Shown here piece by piece: positions 21,697-30,964 of a stretch of DNA of 64,000 nt. Under the pieces are notes generated by a model that was not told the origin of the DNA, did not search any database, and worked only from the letters and a program-made list of their open reading frames with translations. The translations under genes were made by a program, and so were the position numbers. The DNA comes from Oegoconia quadripuncta (lineage: Eukaryota; Arthropoda; Insecta; Lepidoptera; Autostichidae): the NCBI GenBank assembly GCA_949316235.1, contig OX438744.1, forward strand, positions 37,320,778 through 37,384,777, in the 5' to 3' direction. Every line of letters starts with the position of its first letter. The stretch's first letter is position 1.

Positions 21697-22205
21697 TCCA
21701 GTGTAGAGTGCAGACCAAGATGCTGATCTCTCAACACGCTGTTCGTGTTGTTGCTAAAAAGGATACTTTTCTCACCAAATCCTGCGACATTTAGTCGTAC
21801 TTGCGGTTCTGCGACGGTGGTGTGAGGGTCCGGGAGAGTGGTGGGACGTGGAGTCGTATTTCGATGCAAATTTTGTGTATACATCGCTGCGCTGGTCGAC
21901 GGTTGTTCTATCACGTTGACTTGCTCTGCCCCAAAATCACTAACGCTCTTGCGAGCTCCGCACTCCTCCTCTTCGTACAAAGCGGCCATTTCCGCCTCAT
22001 ACTCCGCCTGTGCTACTCTCTTCTTACTTTGTAACGTACGCCGGTCGAGCTCTGCCTCTGCTTCTTCAAACTCGGCAAGCTGACGAATATGTCGAGCTTC
22101 CGCTAACTTTCTCCGCGATATTACGCTGGAGGCAGAGCTCCGACCCGACACAGTAGAAGCAAGTTCATTTTCCTTCGTCTTCGAACGAGTAATCATCTCC
22201 TCCAC
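21660..22205 (-). CDS. BEL element N-terminal gag frame
   Basis: 181 residues starting MEEMITRSKTKENE. Residues about 30-80 are rich in E, A, R and K with a heptad-like pattern (predicted coiled coil), as often found at the N-terminus of BEL/Pao gag. It overlaps the pol frame by 37 bases in a different frame (pol is in the -1 frame relative to it). In most BEL elements gag and pol are one frame, so this is either a single-base deletion in this copy or a programmed shift. The join must lie between about 21755, where the pol frame first opens, and 21660. Confidence 0.8.
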   Translation of the reverse strand: MEEMITRSKTKENELASTVSGRSSASSVISRRKLAEARHIRQLAEFEEAEAELDRRTLQSKKRVAQAEYEAEMAALYEEEECGARKSVSDFGAEQVNVIEQPSTSAAMYTQNLHRNTTPRPTTLPDPHTTVAEPQVRLNVAGFGEKSILFSNNTNSVLRDQHLGLHSTLECCLSRWESIKS

Positions 22206-22221
22206 GAGATTAAAAATTTAA

Positions 22222-22239
22222 AACGGTAAGAAAGGACCA
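22222..22239 (-). other. Primer binding site candidate
   Basis: Three bases inside the 5' LTR edge, the - strand reads TGGTCCTTTCTTACCG. TGG is the expected complement of a tRNA CCA end. I could not assign the tRNA from memory. Confidence 0.55.
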
Positions 22240-22242
22240 AAA

Positions 22243-22519
22243 TATCGACGATAGCTAAGAGCGGTGCGCTGGTGGAAGAAATAACTACTCGTTTTCGTAT
22301 AGACTGTGTTTTAATATTAATAAAATAAAGAAAATATATAGAGAAAGCAACTAAAGCAAAAACCGAAACGCAAAGATGCCAAAAATTATGTGTTGTCAAT
22401 TTAGAATTTGCTCGTTCTTAAAAAGTAAATATGAACATTGGTGGCCAGTTATAGGCCTCCCTAATCAACCTCCACGCTCTTCGCGTGGTCTGCGGTATCC
22501 ACGGCCTCCATCGCTGACA
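22243..22519 (-). repeat. BEL element 5' LTR
   Basis: 277 bp, same ends as the 3' LTR, two differences. Followed at 22520-22524 by GTAAG, the right copy of the target-site duplication. Confidence 0.93.
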
Positions 22520-22524
22520 GTAAG

Positions 22525-23004
22525 ACTGAAAAAGTCGATTGATTTCCCAATTTTTCATGTTTTAATTAAAATGAAAAGACATATTTACACTATCTTCGAC
22601 GTAGCCTCTTTATAAGTACAGGACGTGTTTTAAAAGATAAAGAACAGAAATTCATCGTAGCAAGCCGGCACCTTCACGTCCTCACCGCCATCCATCTTAG
22701 GGCGGCGACAGACCTACTCACGGTCGGCGCTCATCACGTTAATTTGTTTCTGTGTGTACGTCGCCTTATAGACTTGTATGTGATTGTGGTACGTACCAAC
22801 GAATATAAGGATAATGCTTTCAGTTTTATATGATTTCTAACCAGAAAATGATCTGGTACCTACTGTTTTTCAGTTGTTGCAATTGGCATAAACCTACCAA
22901 GATTTTTCATAAATAATTCCTCTAAGCGAAGCACACACACACACTTATGCACATGCTCACACCATGCCTACTCTAAAATGCATGTATTGTCCATGAAATA
23001 TGTA
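22525..23004. other. No gene seen; GC-richer patch at 22660-22770
   Basis: Unique sequence right of the BEL element. About 110 bases near 22660-22770 are GC-rich (CCTCACCGCCATCCATCTTA). No exon boundaries fit. Possibly conserved non-coding sequence. Confidence 0.3.
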
Positions 23005-23082
23005 TTACAAATACAAATACACTTTATTGCACAACAGAAAAGAAAATACAGTTTCAGAAAAGTGGTAAGAATAGAATGTATT
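23005..23082 (-). repeat. LINE 3' end (reverse)
   Basis: ACAAATACACTTTATTGCAC to AGTGGTAAGAATAGAATG is the reverse complement of 40955-41050, where it reads towards TGCAATAAAGTGTATTTGTA and a TATTG tail. Confidence 0.55.
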
Positions 23083-23084
23083 AC

Positions 23085-23297
23085 GAGCTTTCCGCCCGCG
23101 GCTTTGCCTACATTAGAAAAACTTTATCGCGGATACGTTTAATTTGTTTATTCCGCGGGAACTACTCTTCTTCATCGAGATAAAAAATATCCTATGTAGG
23201 ACATATTCTACTTATATACCAAGTTTCATCCGAATCCGTTCACCCGTTTCGCAACAAACAAACAAATATCCAAACTTTCACATTTATAATATTAGTT
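23085..23297 (-). repeat. Repeat T (reverse)
   Basis: Begins GAGCTTTCCGCCCGCGGCTT and ends CATTTATAATATTAGT, with ATCCGAATCCGTTCACCCGT in the middle. Orientation opposite to the copy at 14821. Confidence 0.65.
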
Positions 23298-23306
23298 ACA
23301 TTAGAT

Positions 23307-23476
23307 AAGCAGCAATGTTAATGGCATTGTTGTGTTCCGGTTGTCAGAGATAAGATAGTCAGTCCCCCAAATGTGTTGGGGTTTCCGGGTCAGTACGCTT
23401 CCACCTTCGACCTCATCTTCACTTAACATCAGGTGTGATTGAGGTCAAGTAACAACCCGTTGTTCATAAAAAAAAA
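23307..23476 (+). mobile_element. SINE-1, 5' truncated
   Basis: Starts in the body at AAGCAGCAATGTTAATGGCA and runs to CCGTTGTTCATAAAAAAAAA. The right half is well preserved, the head is missing. Confidence 0.75.
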
Positions 23477-23914
23477 TACCTATCATGAACTCCTACTACA
23501 GTATGTGTTTATTTATTTATTTATTTATTTATTCGATCATGCTTACATGCAAAGTTCTTAAAACTAGTACATGCACCCTGTCTTTTAGGGTGTAGCAAAT
23601 TTAATTAACCTAAAACTAATTAAAAGCGTTTATCTTATTTCTAACTTATTTCACTTATTTCACGATAAATATTTATAAATTATAATTATTATTATTGTAC
23701 TGTACTTATAATTATGAGATCAACGCTTATAATAATGAGATCAAAGTAGTTTTATTTTATGTGTCTACTACCACAGCTCAAGTGACCATTTCGGAGGATG
23801 GGGACTGGGGACCTGAATTCAGGACATTACCTAGCTCAGGCAAGGGTCTCTATTAAAGATTTTTGTTTGTTTTTCTTTTTTGTTATAACAATGCTAAGAC
23901 TTGTTTTTGACTTT
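23477..23914. other. TTTA microsatellite and unique sequence
   Basis: A TTTA run of about 28 bases lies at 23507-23534. The rest is AT-rich with no exon signal. Confidence 0.45.
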
Positions 23915-24152
23915 GACGACCGATTGGTGTAGTGGATAGTGGCCCTGTCAGCGAAACCAACCGTTGCGGGTTCGAATCCCGCGAGGGGTAAATGTTTGTA
24001 TGATGAATACGAACATTTATTCCCGAGTCATGGATGTTTTTTATAAATATTTTTGTATGTTTATCCGTTATGAGGTATCCCTAGTACAAGCTTTGCTTAG
24101 TTTGGGACTAGATGATTGGTGTAAGTGGCCGAAATATTTATTTTTATTATTA
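23915..24152 (+). mobile_element. SINE-3, full length
   Basis: Head GACGACCGATTGGTGTAGTG (box A) and GGGTTCGAATCCCGCGAGG (box B), body GAACATTTATTCCCGAGTCA and GCTTAGTTTGGGACTAGATG, AT-rich tail. Near-identical copies at 45602 (+) and 60377 (-). Confidence 0.8.
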
Positions 24153-24221
24153 CCTAATATAATATTTAATTTTATATTTGTACTGTACAAATCTTTGTAG
24201 TGAAAATATATATTATAACCC

Positions 24222-24638
24222 AAGTCTTTACCTATGACATTGGAGTTTTATTCTTCGTGAATCATATGTACCAATTCCTGCGATTTTCAAAGCTATATCC
24301 AAATTTGTTTTTTATTTGGAAAATGGAATATTATTTCAAGGTTTCAAATGTAATATTTTTTAATTTCTGGGCTAAATAACGTAATAAAAAAAATTTGAAC
24401 AGAGCTCTTTTCATGTGCTCCCCATAATCATTTCCTAGATTCGCTGAAACTTTAATAAAGCGGTTACTTTTAAAAATTAACGCTGTCTATACTTAACTTA
24501 ATGTTATCCGATAATACACAGAAAGTTTAGCTAAATTTGGATTTGCCGTTACCAAAAAAAAATCAAAAATGTTTGTATGGAGAAAACAGTCTTAATGAAA
24601 TTCTTCATACAAAACGCCAATTTCATAGGTACGGACCT
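24222..24638. mobile_element. MITE-M copy 1 (about 417 bp)
   Basis: Inverted ends: CTTTACCTATGACATTGGAG at the left and, at the right, CCAATTTCATAGGTACGGACC. The other copies are 47054-47450 and the broken one at 60303-61430. Flanks suggest a TA duplication, which would fit Tc1/mariner, but no transposase is present. Confidence 0.65.
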
Positions 24639-24820
24639 AATATTTATTTATTTTTACCTGGTTGAGATAGGGTTGTGTTTTTCGCGCGTATTGATGTATG
24701 TATATGTGGGATTCTCTATTCCGTCGTACCACCCAAACCGCTGATTGGATATTAATTCATGAGGTTACGTGAGATTCGTCATGACAGTATAACATGTATG
24801 ACATGTAGTGGTAGAGCCAC
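24639..24820. other. No gene seen
   Basis: Short unique stretch between two mobile elements. Confidence 0.35.
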
Positions 24821-25209
24821 GCTGTAAGCTATTAGCTTGCAGCATGAATGGGCCGGCTCGACCGGGGAAGTACCACCCTCTCGCAGAAGACCGACGTCTG
24901 AGTAGTGGCATTTTGCCACTGCGCTTCGTCCGGTGAGCGAGGGCGCCGGAGGCCCACCTTCCAGTCTCTCTCCAGAATGGTAACGGTATTTAAAGAGTTA
25001 GTACCCCAGGAGGGTACCAGCACTGATGGAGAATCCCTCATCGCTCAGGCTGCCCTACTTATTCTGGGGTGGACACCTTCCTCAAAGGCCGGCAACGCAT
25101 CTGTGACCCTTTTGGTGTTGCGGGTGCCCATGGGCGGCGGTGATTGCTTTCCATCAGGTGACCCGCATGCTCGTTTGCCGCCCTCTCATATAAAAAAAAA
25201 AAAAAAAAA
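24821..25209 (+). mobile_element. Young retroposon R copy 1 (about 389 bp)
   Basis: Starts GCTGTAAGCTATTAGCTTGC, contains GGGCCGGCTCGACCGGGG, ends GCTCGTTTGCCGCCCTCTCA and poly(A). It differs from 28228-28619 at three positions and begins at the same base, so the unit has a defined 5' end: SINE-like or a fixed LINE 3' module. An open frame inside (111 codons) is not taken as a gene. Confidence 0.75.
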
Positions 25210-25999
25210 GTATGTTAGTACTACATTAACTCTGTGACGACAGTCCAAGTATCATAGTGTGTTTTTGTGTTGCGTCACAAAAAGTGAACCACAGCGAGTA
25301 AGAGTTAAAGTTCGATAAAAACAATATTAATATTATTAATCTATCTTCAAAATTTATAGAAATTTAAAAATCTGTTTCTGTATGTTGTGATAATTTTCTA
25401 GTTTTTATATTAATATTTTTCTTGTTATAGTGTGGTGTCAAATAAATATGTCTATGTCTATGTCTAAATATTTAACATTAAAGTGTACAAAGTTATTATC
25501 ACTGACAGCGAGTTCTTCTAGTTGACCTTGTTGAAAAATTGTTACTATATGGGTATCTTAGGAAGGGTTCATCATGAAGATTCTGACACAGCAGTGTGGA
25601 GATCTTCTAAATCCTATAGGCGATTCCATCTTTTAGTTGACCTTTTATACAGTCAGCTATTTTTTTTAATTACGGTTTTATTAGTTGTTCAATTCTCTGG
25701 GGTCCAAGATTTTGAGGTAATAGCCCTGGTACGAGAGTACAACAATGACACACATAATGTTAATAGGCTTTCCCTCCCCGATTCCATCTATCAATACGGA
25801 GGAACCGCATCGCTAGCGGTGCATCCGTCACCGTCACTCTCAGGGCGACGCCTCCGGTCAGTGACCTTTATCTCGTTCAGATTTAGGGCGGGAGTTCCTT
25901 AAAAATATACAGTTAAAATCATTCCGCGCTCGCGCCCCCACTCGGTAAAGCTGAGGAAAATGAATTAGCCCATCAGCAGCCTAGTGTTATTCAAAAAAT
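25210..25999. other. No gene seen
   Basis: AT-rich left half. The right half (25740-25980) is more balanced, with an open frame of 126 codons ending at 25902 that shows no domain and no splice context. Confidence 0.4.
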
Positions 26000-26470
26000 T
26001 AATTGTCGTACCAGCAAAAATACAAATACACTATATTTAAAGCAAGCAACCGATTTGTTAGCAAACATTTTTATTCTATCACTGAGAGGAAGATTTTGTA
26101 TATCAACATACAAAATCTTCCTCTCAATAAATTTAAAGATACTATAAAACAGAAACTTATTAACAAAGCATATTATAAAATATCAGACTATTTAGATGAT
26201 AATCATCCCTGGACATAATCAGATCGTACGCATGCCAGGCTATTTCACAATTAATAATGACATATAAGAACATTTTTGTAATATAAAAACCTTTATGTGA
26301 AATCAAAGCCTGATTTTAAAATAGCAATCCTTCGAGTTTCTTGCTTGTTCTTCTCAGGGGAAAATTGCATTTTGAACAAGCAGTAGATTAAAAAATGTAA
26401 AATTGACTATTTTAAGTGTACTCTGTGTACCTACAAAATAAAGCATTCTTGACTTTTGACTATAAGTACG
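26000..26470 (+). pseudogene. LINE C-terminal remnant with 3' UTR (KFKDTIKQKL family)
   Basis: Encodes NKFKDTIKQKLINKAYYKIS and DYLDDNHPW, then stop, then a 3' UTR with CTTGCTTGTTCTTCTCAGGGG and AATAAAGCATTCTTGACTTT. Matches 49800-50300. The 5' part of the frame has been replaced by the hairpin at 26084-26125. Confidence 0.7.
26084..26125. other. Perfect 18-bp hairpin inside a LINE remnant
   Basis: Arms at 26084-26101 and 26108-26125, loop ATCAAC. The right arm matches the parallel LINE copy near 49960-49983, the left arm does not, so the left arm looks like a copied inversion (template switch). Confidence 0.85.
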
Positions 26471-26965
26471 AATTTGAAGTAGTATTTCGAAACCTGTTAT
26501 TGGATATATTTATGTATTACTTTGTACATAGTAAGTAAGAAAGCTGTTGGTTTCTTGAATATTTTTTTTTTAAATACGCCCGGACATGCACTCGACACAC
26601 ACACAATTCCGCGAAATAACAACGCTCATCGTTTTTCGTCGGGGTTTAAAAAATATCACATACCAAATGGTGCTAAACGCATCAGCGTTGTGACACCCCT
26701 TATCGCCGAAATCGCGTGTGTGCGACAGTGACGGATACATTCTCGGAGAGATTAGCCATTGTGAGACGTTAATCTGAGGGTGTCACCCCGGACACCTTAA
26801 TAATATGGCTTTGTTTGAGTATTTAATATTTTTAACGTTTTGAAATCAGAGTAATCATTACATTGATAACAAGTAAATTCTAAATGGTATCTAGTGTATG
26901 GTATGTTTTAAGTTTAGGTTTCTTATGGAATATAGAGTTTATTAAATTTTTTTTTTTTTGTTATG
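26471..26965. other. No gene seen
   Basis: Unique sequence. 26640-26800 is richer in GC (CCTTATCGCCGAAATCGCGT). A T run lies just before the LINE ORF1 remnant. Confidence 0.35.
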
Positions 26966-26966
26966 T

Positions 26967-27255
26967 CGAGGCTCCTACCTCTGACGACCACCGTCGCCTC
27001 ACGACTCTCCTCAAAGCCGAATACATCGGCTTCCATACATATGCCCTAGAGGCTAAACGCTTGATCCGCGCGGACATACGCGGAGTGCTAAAGGAGCTGT
27101 ACTCCAAGGACATCTTGGAGGACCTCCAGGCACAGGGCTTCCCCGCCTCCGAGGTACACAGCATGTACAATCGCCGCACCAAAACACCATACGACATGGT
27201 GCTGGTCATCCTCCCCATGACCCACGAGTACAAATGGGTTGGGTTCTACACGTAA
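26967..27255 (+). pseudogene. LINE ORF1 remnant with PRE_C2HC-like domain
   Basis: Encodes LKAEYIGFHTYALEAKRLIR, ADIRGVLKELYSKDILEDLQ and EVHSMYNRRTKTPYDMVLVI, ending at a stop at 27253-27255. This matches the nucleic-acid-binding ORF1 (gag-like) of Jockey-type non-LTR elements, between the N-terminus and the zinc knuckles. The CCHC knuckles that normally follow are missing, so this is a fragment. It lies on the + strand and is GC-rich compared with its surroundings. Confidence 0.7.
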
Positions 27256-27705
27256 AAAGAATAGAACCACTCCCATCTCTTCCCCTGTGTGTCGTAACAT
27301 GCGACTAAGGGACTTTCCACCAAAATACATCGATGATTTTGCATGTTTAACGGCGAGTTGCTCACCTGTCACGTGTACATTTCTCTATATTTCGTAAAGT
27401 GAACCGGGGATGGTGTTTCCAGCTTTAAACTTTTAATATTGATCACCTAAATACTAATGTTCAAACGCCCATCGCCATTAAAATATGCAAATTTAGGTAT
27501 TTTTGACAGAAAGTCCCTTAGTCGCCTTTTACGATATCCACGTCAGAGACCCTAGCAGCCATTTTGTGACATGTGAATGGAGACCATGCATCGACTACAA
27601 CTGCGTTTCGCTAACCGGCCGCCTCCAACCGATCGCTTTGGGAATCCATGAGGGAAGCCTATGTTCAGTAGTGGACGTCCATGTGGCTTATGATGATGAA
27701 TGATA
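27256..27705 (+). repeat. LINE-derived repeat pieces (zinc TCGTAACATGCGACTAAGG type)
   Basis: GTCGTAACATGCGACTAAGG and ACGGCGAGTTGCTCACCTGT match 40540-40700. TCGCCTTTTACGATATCCAC to GTAGTGGACGTCCATGTGGC matches 37557-37640 and 63880-63920 in part. Old repeat blocks, no frame. Confidence 0.5.
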
Positions 27706-27734
27706 CTCTTTATTTTAAACATAAATTAATCTTA

Positions 27735-28069
27735 GGCCGGTATTAATAAACCATTCTCAAGATTGAGAACAGTCTTGTGATCGGTCTCAAGTAAACGTGT
27801 TGATTAATAAACCTAACTTGAGACCTGAAACGCACGTGAATACTCAAGCAGTACTCACCTGAGGGGTGCGCCGAGTTTCACGTATTAATAAACGAAACTC
27901 AAGGCTATATTTCATTCGCCGCTGCGGCGAATACTTGAGAAATTATCTCAGCTGAGTAGACCTCAAGATTGGTTTATAAATTAGCACGGAGCTTGAGATA
28001 GCGTCAACTTCCTAAGACGCATGATACAGCCTCAAGACTTGTATTGAGATTGGTTTATTAATACGGGCC
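27735..28069. mobile_element. MITE-L copy 2 (335 bp), TTA duplication
   Basis: Ends GGCCGGTATTAATAAACC and GGTTTATTAATACGGGCC, flanked by TTA at 27732-27734 and 28070-28072. Contains an internal perfect palindrome around ATTCGCCGCTGCGGCGAAT. TTA duplications with GGCC ends fit PIF/Harbinger. Confidence 0.8.
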
Positions 28070-28099
28070 TTAGTGTCAAACTCAAAATAGTTTGTAAGT

Positions 28100-28227
28100 T
28101 ATAAAAAAGCATTTGAAAACGTCATGAGATACATTGTCGCTCATTCACAAGGCAGACTCCCCAGAGATAAACGAGGGAGAAACTCAGGGGTTTTTTATTT
28201 TTCTTTATTTTACGCTTTATTGTTTAC
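28100..28227 (+). repeat. Old LINE-derived repeat, left of retroposon R
   Basis: TTTGAAAACGTCATGAGATA and TCACAAGGCAGACTCCCCA match 2820-2960. It is followed by TTACGCTTTATTGTTT, the left half of a repeat seen whole at 57400-57470. Confidence 0.5.
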
Positions 28228-28619
28228 GCTGTAAGCTATTAGCTTGCAGCATGAATGGGCCGGCTCGACCGGGGAAGTACCACCCTCTCGCAGAAGACCG
28301 ACGTCTGAGTAGTGGCATTTTGCCACTGCGCTTCGTCCGGTGAGCGAGGGCGCCGGAGGCCCACCTTCCAGTCTCTCTCCAGAATGGTAGCGGTATTTAA
28401 AGAGTTAGTACCCCAGGAGGGTACCAGCACTGCTAGAGAATCCCTCATCGCTCAGGCTGCCCTACTTATTCTGGGGTGGACACCTTCCTCAAAGGCCGGC
28501 AACGCATCTGTGACCCTTTTGGTGTTGCGGGTGCCCATGGGCGGCGGTGATTGCTTTCCATCAGGTGACCCGCATGCTCGTTTGCCGCCCTCTCATATAA
28601 AAAAAAAAAAAAAAAAAAT
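28228..28619 (+). mobile_element. Young retroposon R copy 2
   Basis: Same start and end as the copy at 24821, with three base differences over about 375 aligned bases, and a longer poly(A). It interrupts a repeat: the host sequence resumes at 28620 with AAGGAAGGTACATTTAAATA, which follows TTTATTGTTTGAAT directly at 57412-57430. Confidence 0.8.
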
Positions 28620-28710
28620 AAGGAAGGTACATTTAAATATCTTATAGAAACTACAAATTAAGCGGCCTTATCGCTAACAGCGATCTTTTCCAGGCCAACC
28701 TATCATCACG
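28620..28710 (-). repeat. LINE 3' end, right of retroposon R
   Basis: AAGGAAGGTACATTTAAATA and GGCCTTATCGCTAACAGCGA recur at 57420-57470 and 32570-32590. Confidence 0.5.
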
Positions 28711-28854
28711 GAATTCAATACGAGTAATTAAATGGGTTTGCACAAATAATTTCCTAATTGTTAAAGTACATCAGAAAGTTCTGTATATTGAATTCCAATA
28801 ATGGGATTGTTGTTTTTAAATAAGTATTTTTACAATTTAGGATTCGAAAAAGAA

Positions 28855-29040
28855 AATAATTAGTCTGAATATCGCCGAGCGGTTCATGCCAATGCATTCT
28901 TATCATCTAGCCAGAGAGAAACATAGCCATGGAAATATAACAGCTTTGTTTAAAATTTATTTACAGGCAATATTTCAATGTCTATCGTAACCATAGGATT
29001 AAAGCCTTATGACTTAGTGAATTTGAGTAGGTAAGCGACT
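28855..29040 (+). repeat. Old LINE-derived repeat (CGCCGAGC family)
   Basis: GAATATCGCCGAGCGGTTCA and the following ordered blocks match 7190-7390 and 2990-3090. Confidence 0.5.
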
Positions 29041-29596
29041 GCTATGAACGTCAAATTTATCTTTATATCGTGCATATACATAATGTATTTCACTATATTT
29101 TCTAAACAATATTCTTTCTTAAATATCTCCAAGTTTTCTTAAATCTATACAATGCCACAGATAGGCACACACAGGCACAGGCTTCAACCATAACACCCCT
29201 CTTTTTACGTCGGGGGTTAAAACGGATATTAACACGGAGAATAATGACAAAACGCGGACGTCTGAAAGACATCCAAACTCAATTTGCGGCGTCTGTCCAT
29301 TTGTCAACGGTAGGACTGAACTCGCGACTGACGGAAGTGGGGGATTATCGTCCTCACACACACTAATGTGATTTCAGTTTACGATAAGGTTTGATCTTTG
29401 ATTTTTTTTTTTGAAATATCTCTACAAAATGGCTGCTGGTCCACCATATTGGATATCCAATGGCACTCCTAGGATTTATAAATTATTCATGTTTATTTAT
29501 TTCTTTGTAGGTACAATAATGATGGTAATTGATTTAAAATAGCTGGATCACTGTGATTTACCAAATGGCATACAGAAAGAATAATAAAGAATCTTC
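29041..29596. other. No gene seen
   Basis: Unique AT-rich sequence with a minus-strand open frame of 80 codons at 29119-29361, unsupported. Confidence 0.4.
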
Positions 29597-29815
29597 AAAC
29601 TTCAAGCATTTATTTCAACGTAAAACATGATATCATTTGTTGAATGTCAATTTAAATATACTGGAAATAACAGAAGGGCTTATTGCATTTATCAGAATCT
29701 GTTAGTCAGTATGTCCAAGCTACTACCGCTTTGGAAAGGGAAATCTTCTGTACCTAGTAGAAGAAGCGGCATTAGAAACCCCCAGGATTCTCCCAGGTTC
29801 TTTTTTTTTTAAATA
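29597..29815 (+). repeat. LINE-derived repeat, second copy of 10536-10765
   Basis: Same ordered blocks (CTTCAAGCATTTATTTCAAC, TTGTTGAATGTCAATTTAAA, GGAAAGGGAAATCTTCTGTA). Ends in a T run then AAATAAAAAG. Confidence 0.5.
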
Positions 29816-29917
29816 AAAAGTATAAAATTTCATAATTTAGAGGAGCGTACACCTAGCGTGTTCGTCATTCACATATCCACAAATTTTGTAATAACCTTTT
29901 TATACTAATGCTGTTTT

Positions 29918-30213
29918 ATTGTACTTGACCTCAATCACACCTGATGTTAAGTGAAGATGAGGTCGAAGGTGGAACCCCAACACTTTTGGGGGACTGGCTA
30001 TCTTATCTCTGACAACCAGAACACAACAATGCTATTAACATTACTGCTTGGCGGCAGATTTAGATAAGATGGTGGTAACTAGCCAGGCGGACATTTAAAA
30101 TGTCCAACCACCAACCAAACCGAGTAACTTAACCATGTACCCCGCTGGGGATCGCACCCGCGACCTCCGAATCGTAAACCCAATGTTGTTTACATTGAGC
30201 CACGGAGGCGGTT
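29918..30213 (-). mobile_element. SINE-1, tail trimmed (reverse)
   Basis: Complete head on the - strand (CCGCCTCCGTGGCTCAATGT, GATCCCCAGCGGGG) and body. About 20 bases (the CGTACTGACCCGGAA block) are deleted. Poly(A) lost. Confidence 0.8.
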
Positions 30214-30713
30214 TTGACATGATCGCGGGTATAATGTTATAAAACTGCTTAATGTCCCAAAAATGATGTGTTAACTTTGCTTAGTCTGAACATAGGGGTA
30301 GCCAATAGAAATCATAACATACATAGATTGTTAATGTTGTTATGCTCACACAATTTACAATAACAACAATTACAATCGCCTAAAGATGCACAAGACCCAA
30401 TTTTTTACCTATGACGAATGTATACATTAAATAAAAATATGTATTAATTATATAAACTACAAAGGAAATAATGGATAATTTGTTTGGCATAATAAAATTA
30501 ATTCACAATGAAACGTTGAAATAATAATTTTCCGAATGTCGTTTTATAATAAACCATAGGGAAATATATAATCAGTGATAGCATGCTGACTAATTTGCTG
30601 CTGACCATTTAAGGGTACCATCCGAAGTTCTTTGAAATGATAGTCTATACAAGAGGGTCAATGTAGAGCACTGCGGTTGGTATAGCTTCAATAGGCAATA
30701 TGCTCCAATTAAT
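30214..30713. other. No gene seen
   Basis: AT-rich unique sequence. Confidence 0.4.
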
Positions 30714-30964
30714 CATACAGGGTGAATTTGAATTCGTGTAATACCCAATAACTGATGACTCCACTCTTGATTACGAACAACTAGGAACCATCGCCGAATT
30801 TGGCCGACAATTATTGGACTTTACCAAAGGTGGCTTCAGAATGGTTTACTTTGTAATCGGTATATAATCGAAATTTTTTTGATTGAATTCGACTAAGTTA
30901 TTCGTAATCAAGAGTAGGGTTACAAATAAACAGGAATTATATGAGTTAAATGTCACCCTATATA
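30714..30964. mobile_element. Inverted-repeat element with AGGGTG ends (about 250 bp)
   Basis: Left ATACAGGGTGAATTTGAATT pairs with right GTTAAATGTCACCCTATAT. Further inside CTCTTGATTACGAACAACTA pairs with TTCGTAATCAAGAGT. Related fragments at 6238 and 52331. No ORF; non-autonomous DNA element by inference. Confidence 0.6.

Larger units (their letters stand above)
16160..22519 (-). mobile_element. BEL/Pao LTR retrotransposon, nearly complete
   Basis: 6360 bp with 277-bp LTRs, a PBS candidate, a polypurine tract, a short first frame and a long pol frame, all in the expected order on the - strand. The domain order (gag, protease, reverse transcriptase, RNase H, integrase) and the Pao-type protease and C-terminal domains place it in BEL/Pao. 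The two LTRs differ at two positions, so insertion is recent. The only visible lesion in the coding region is the frame offset between the two frames near 21.7 kb. Confidence 0.95.

Noticed and set aside
24905..25237. 111-codon open frames in the two retroposon R copies
   Set aside because: The same frame appears in both copies only because they are 99% identical. It runs into poly(A) and shows no protein family.
25522..25902. 126-codon open frame as a gene
   Set aside because: No domain, no splice sites in frame, mixed composition, and no similarity to anything I recognise.
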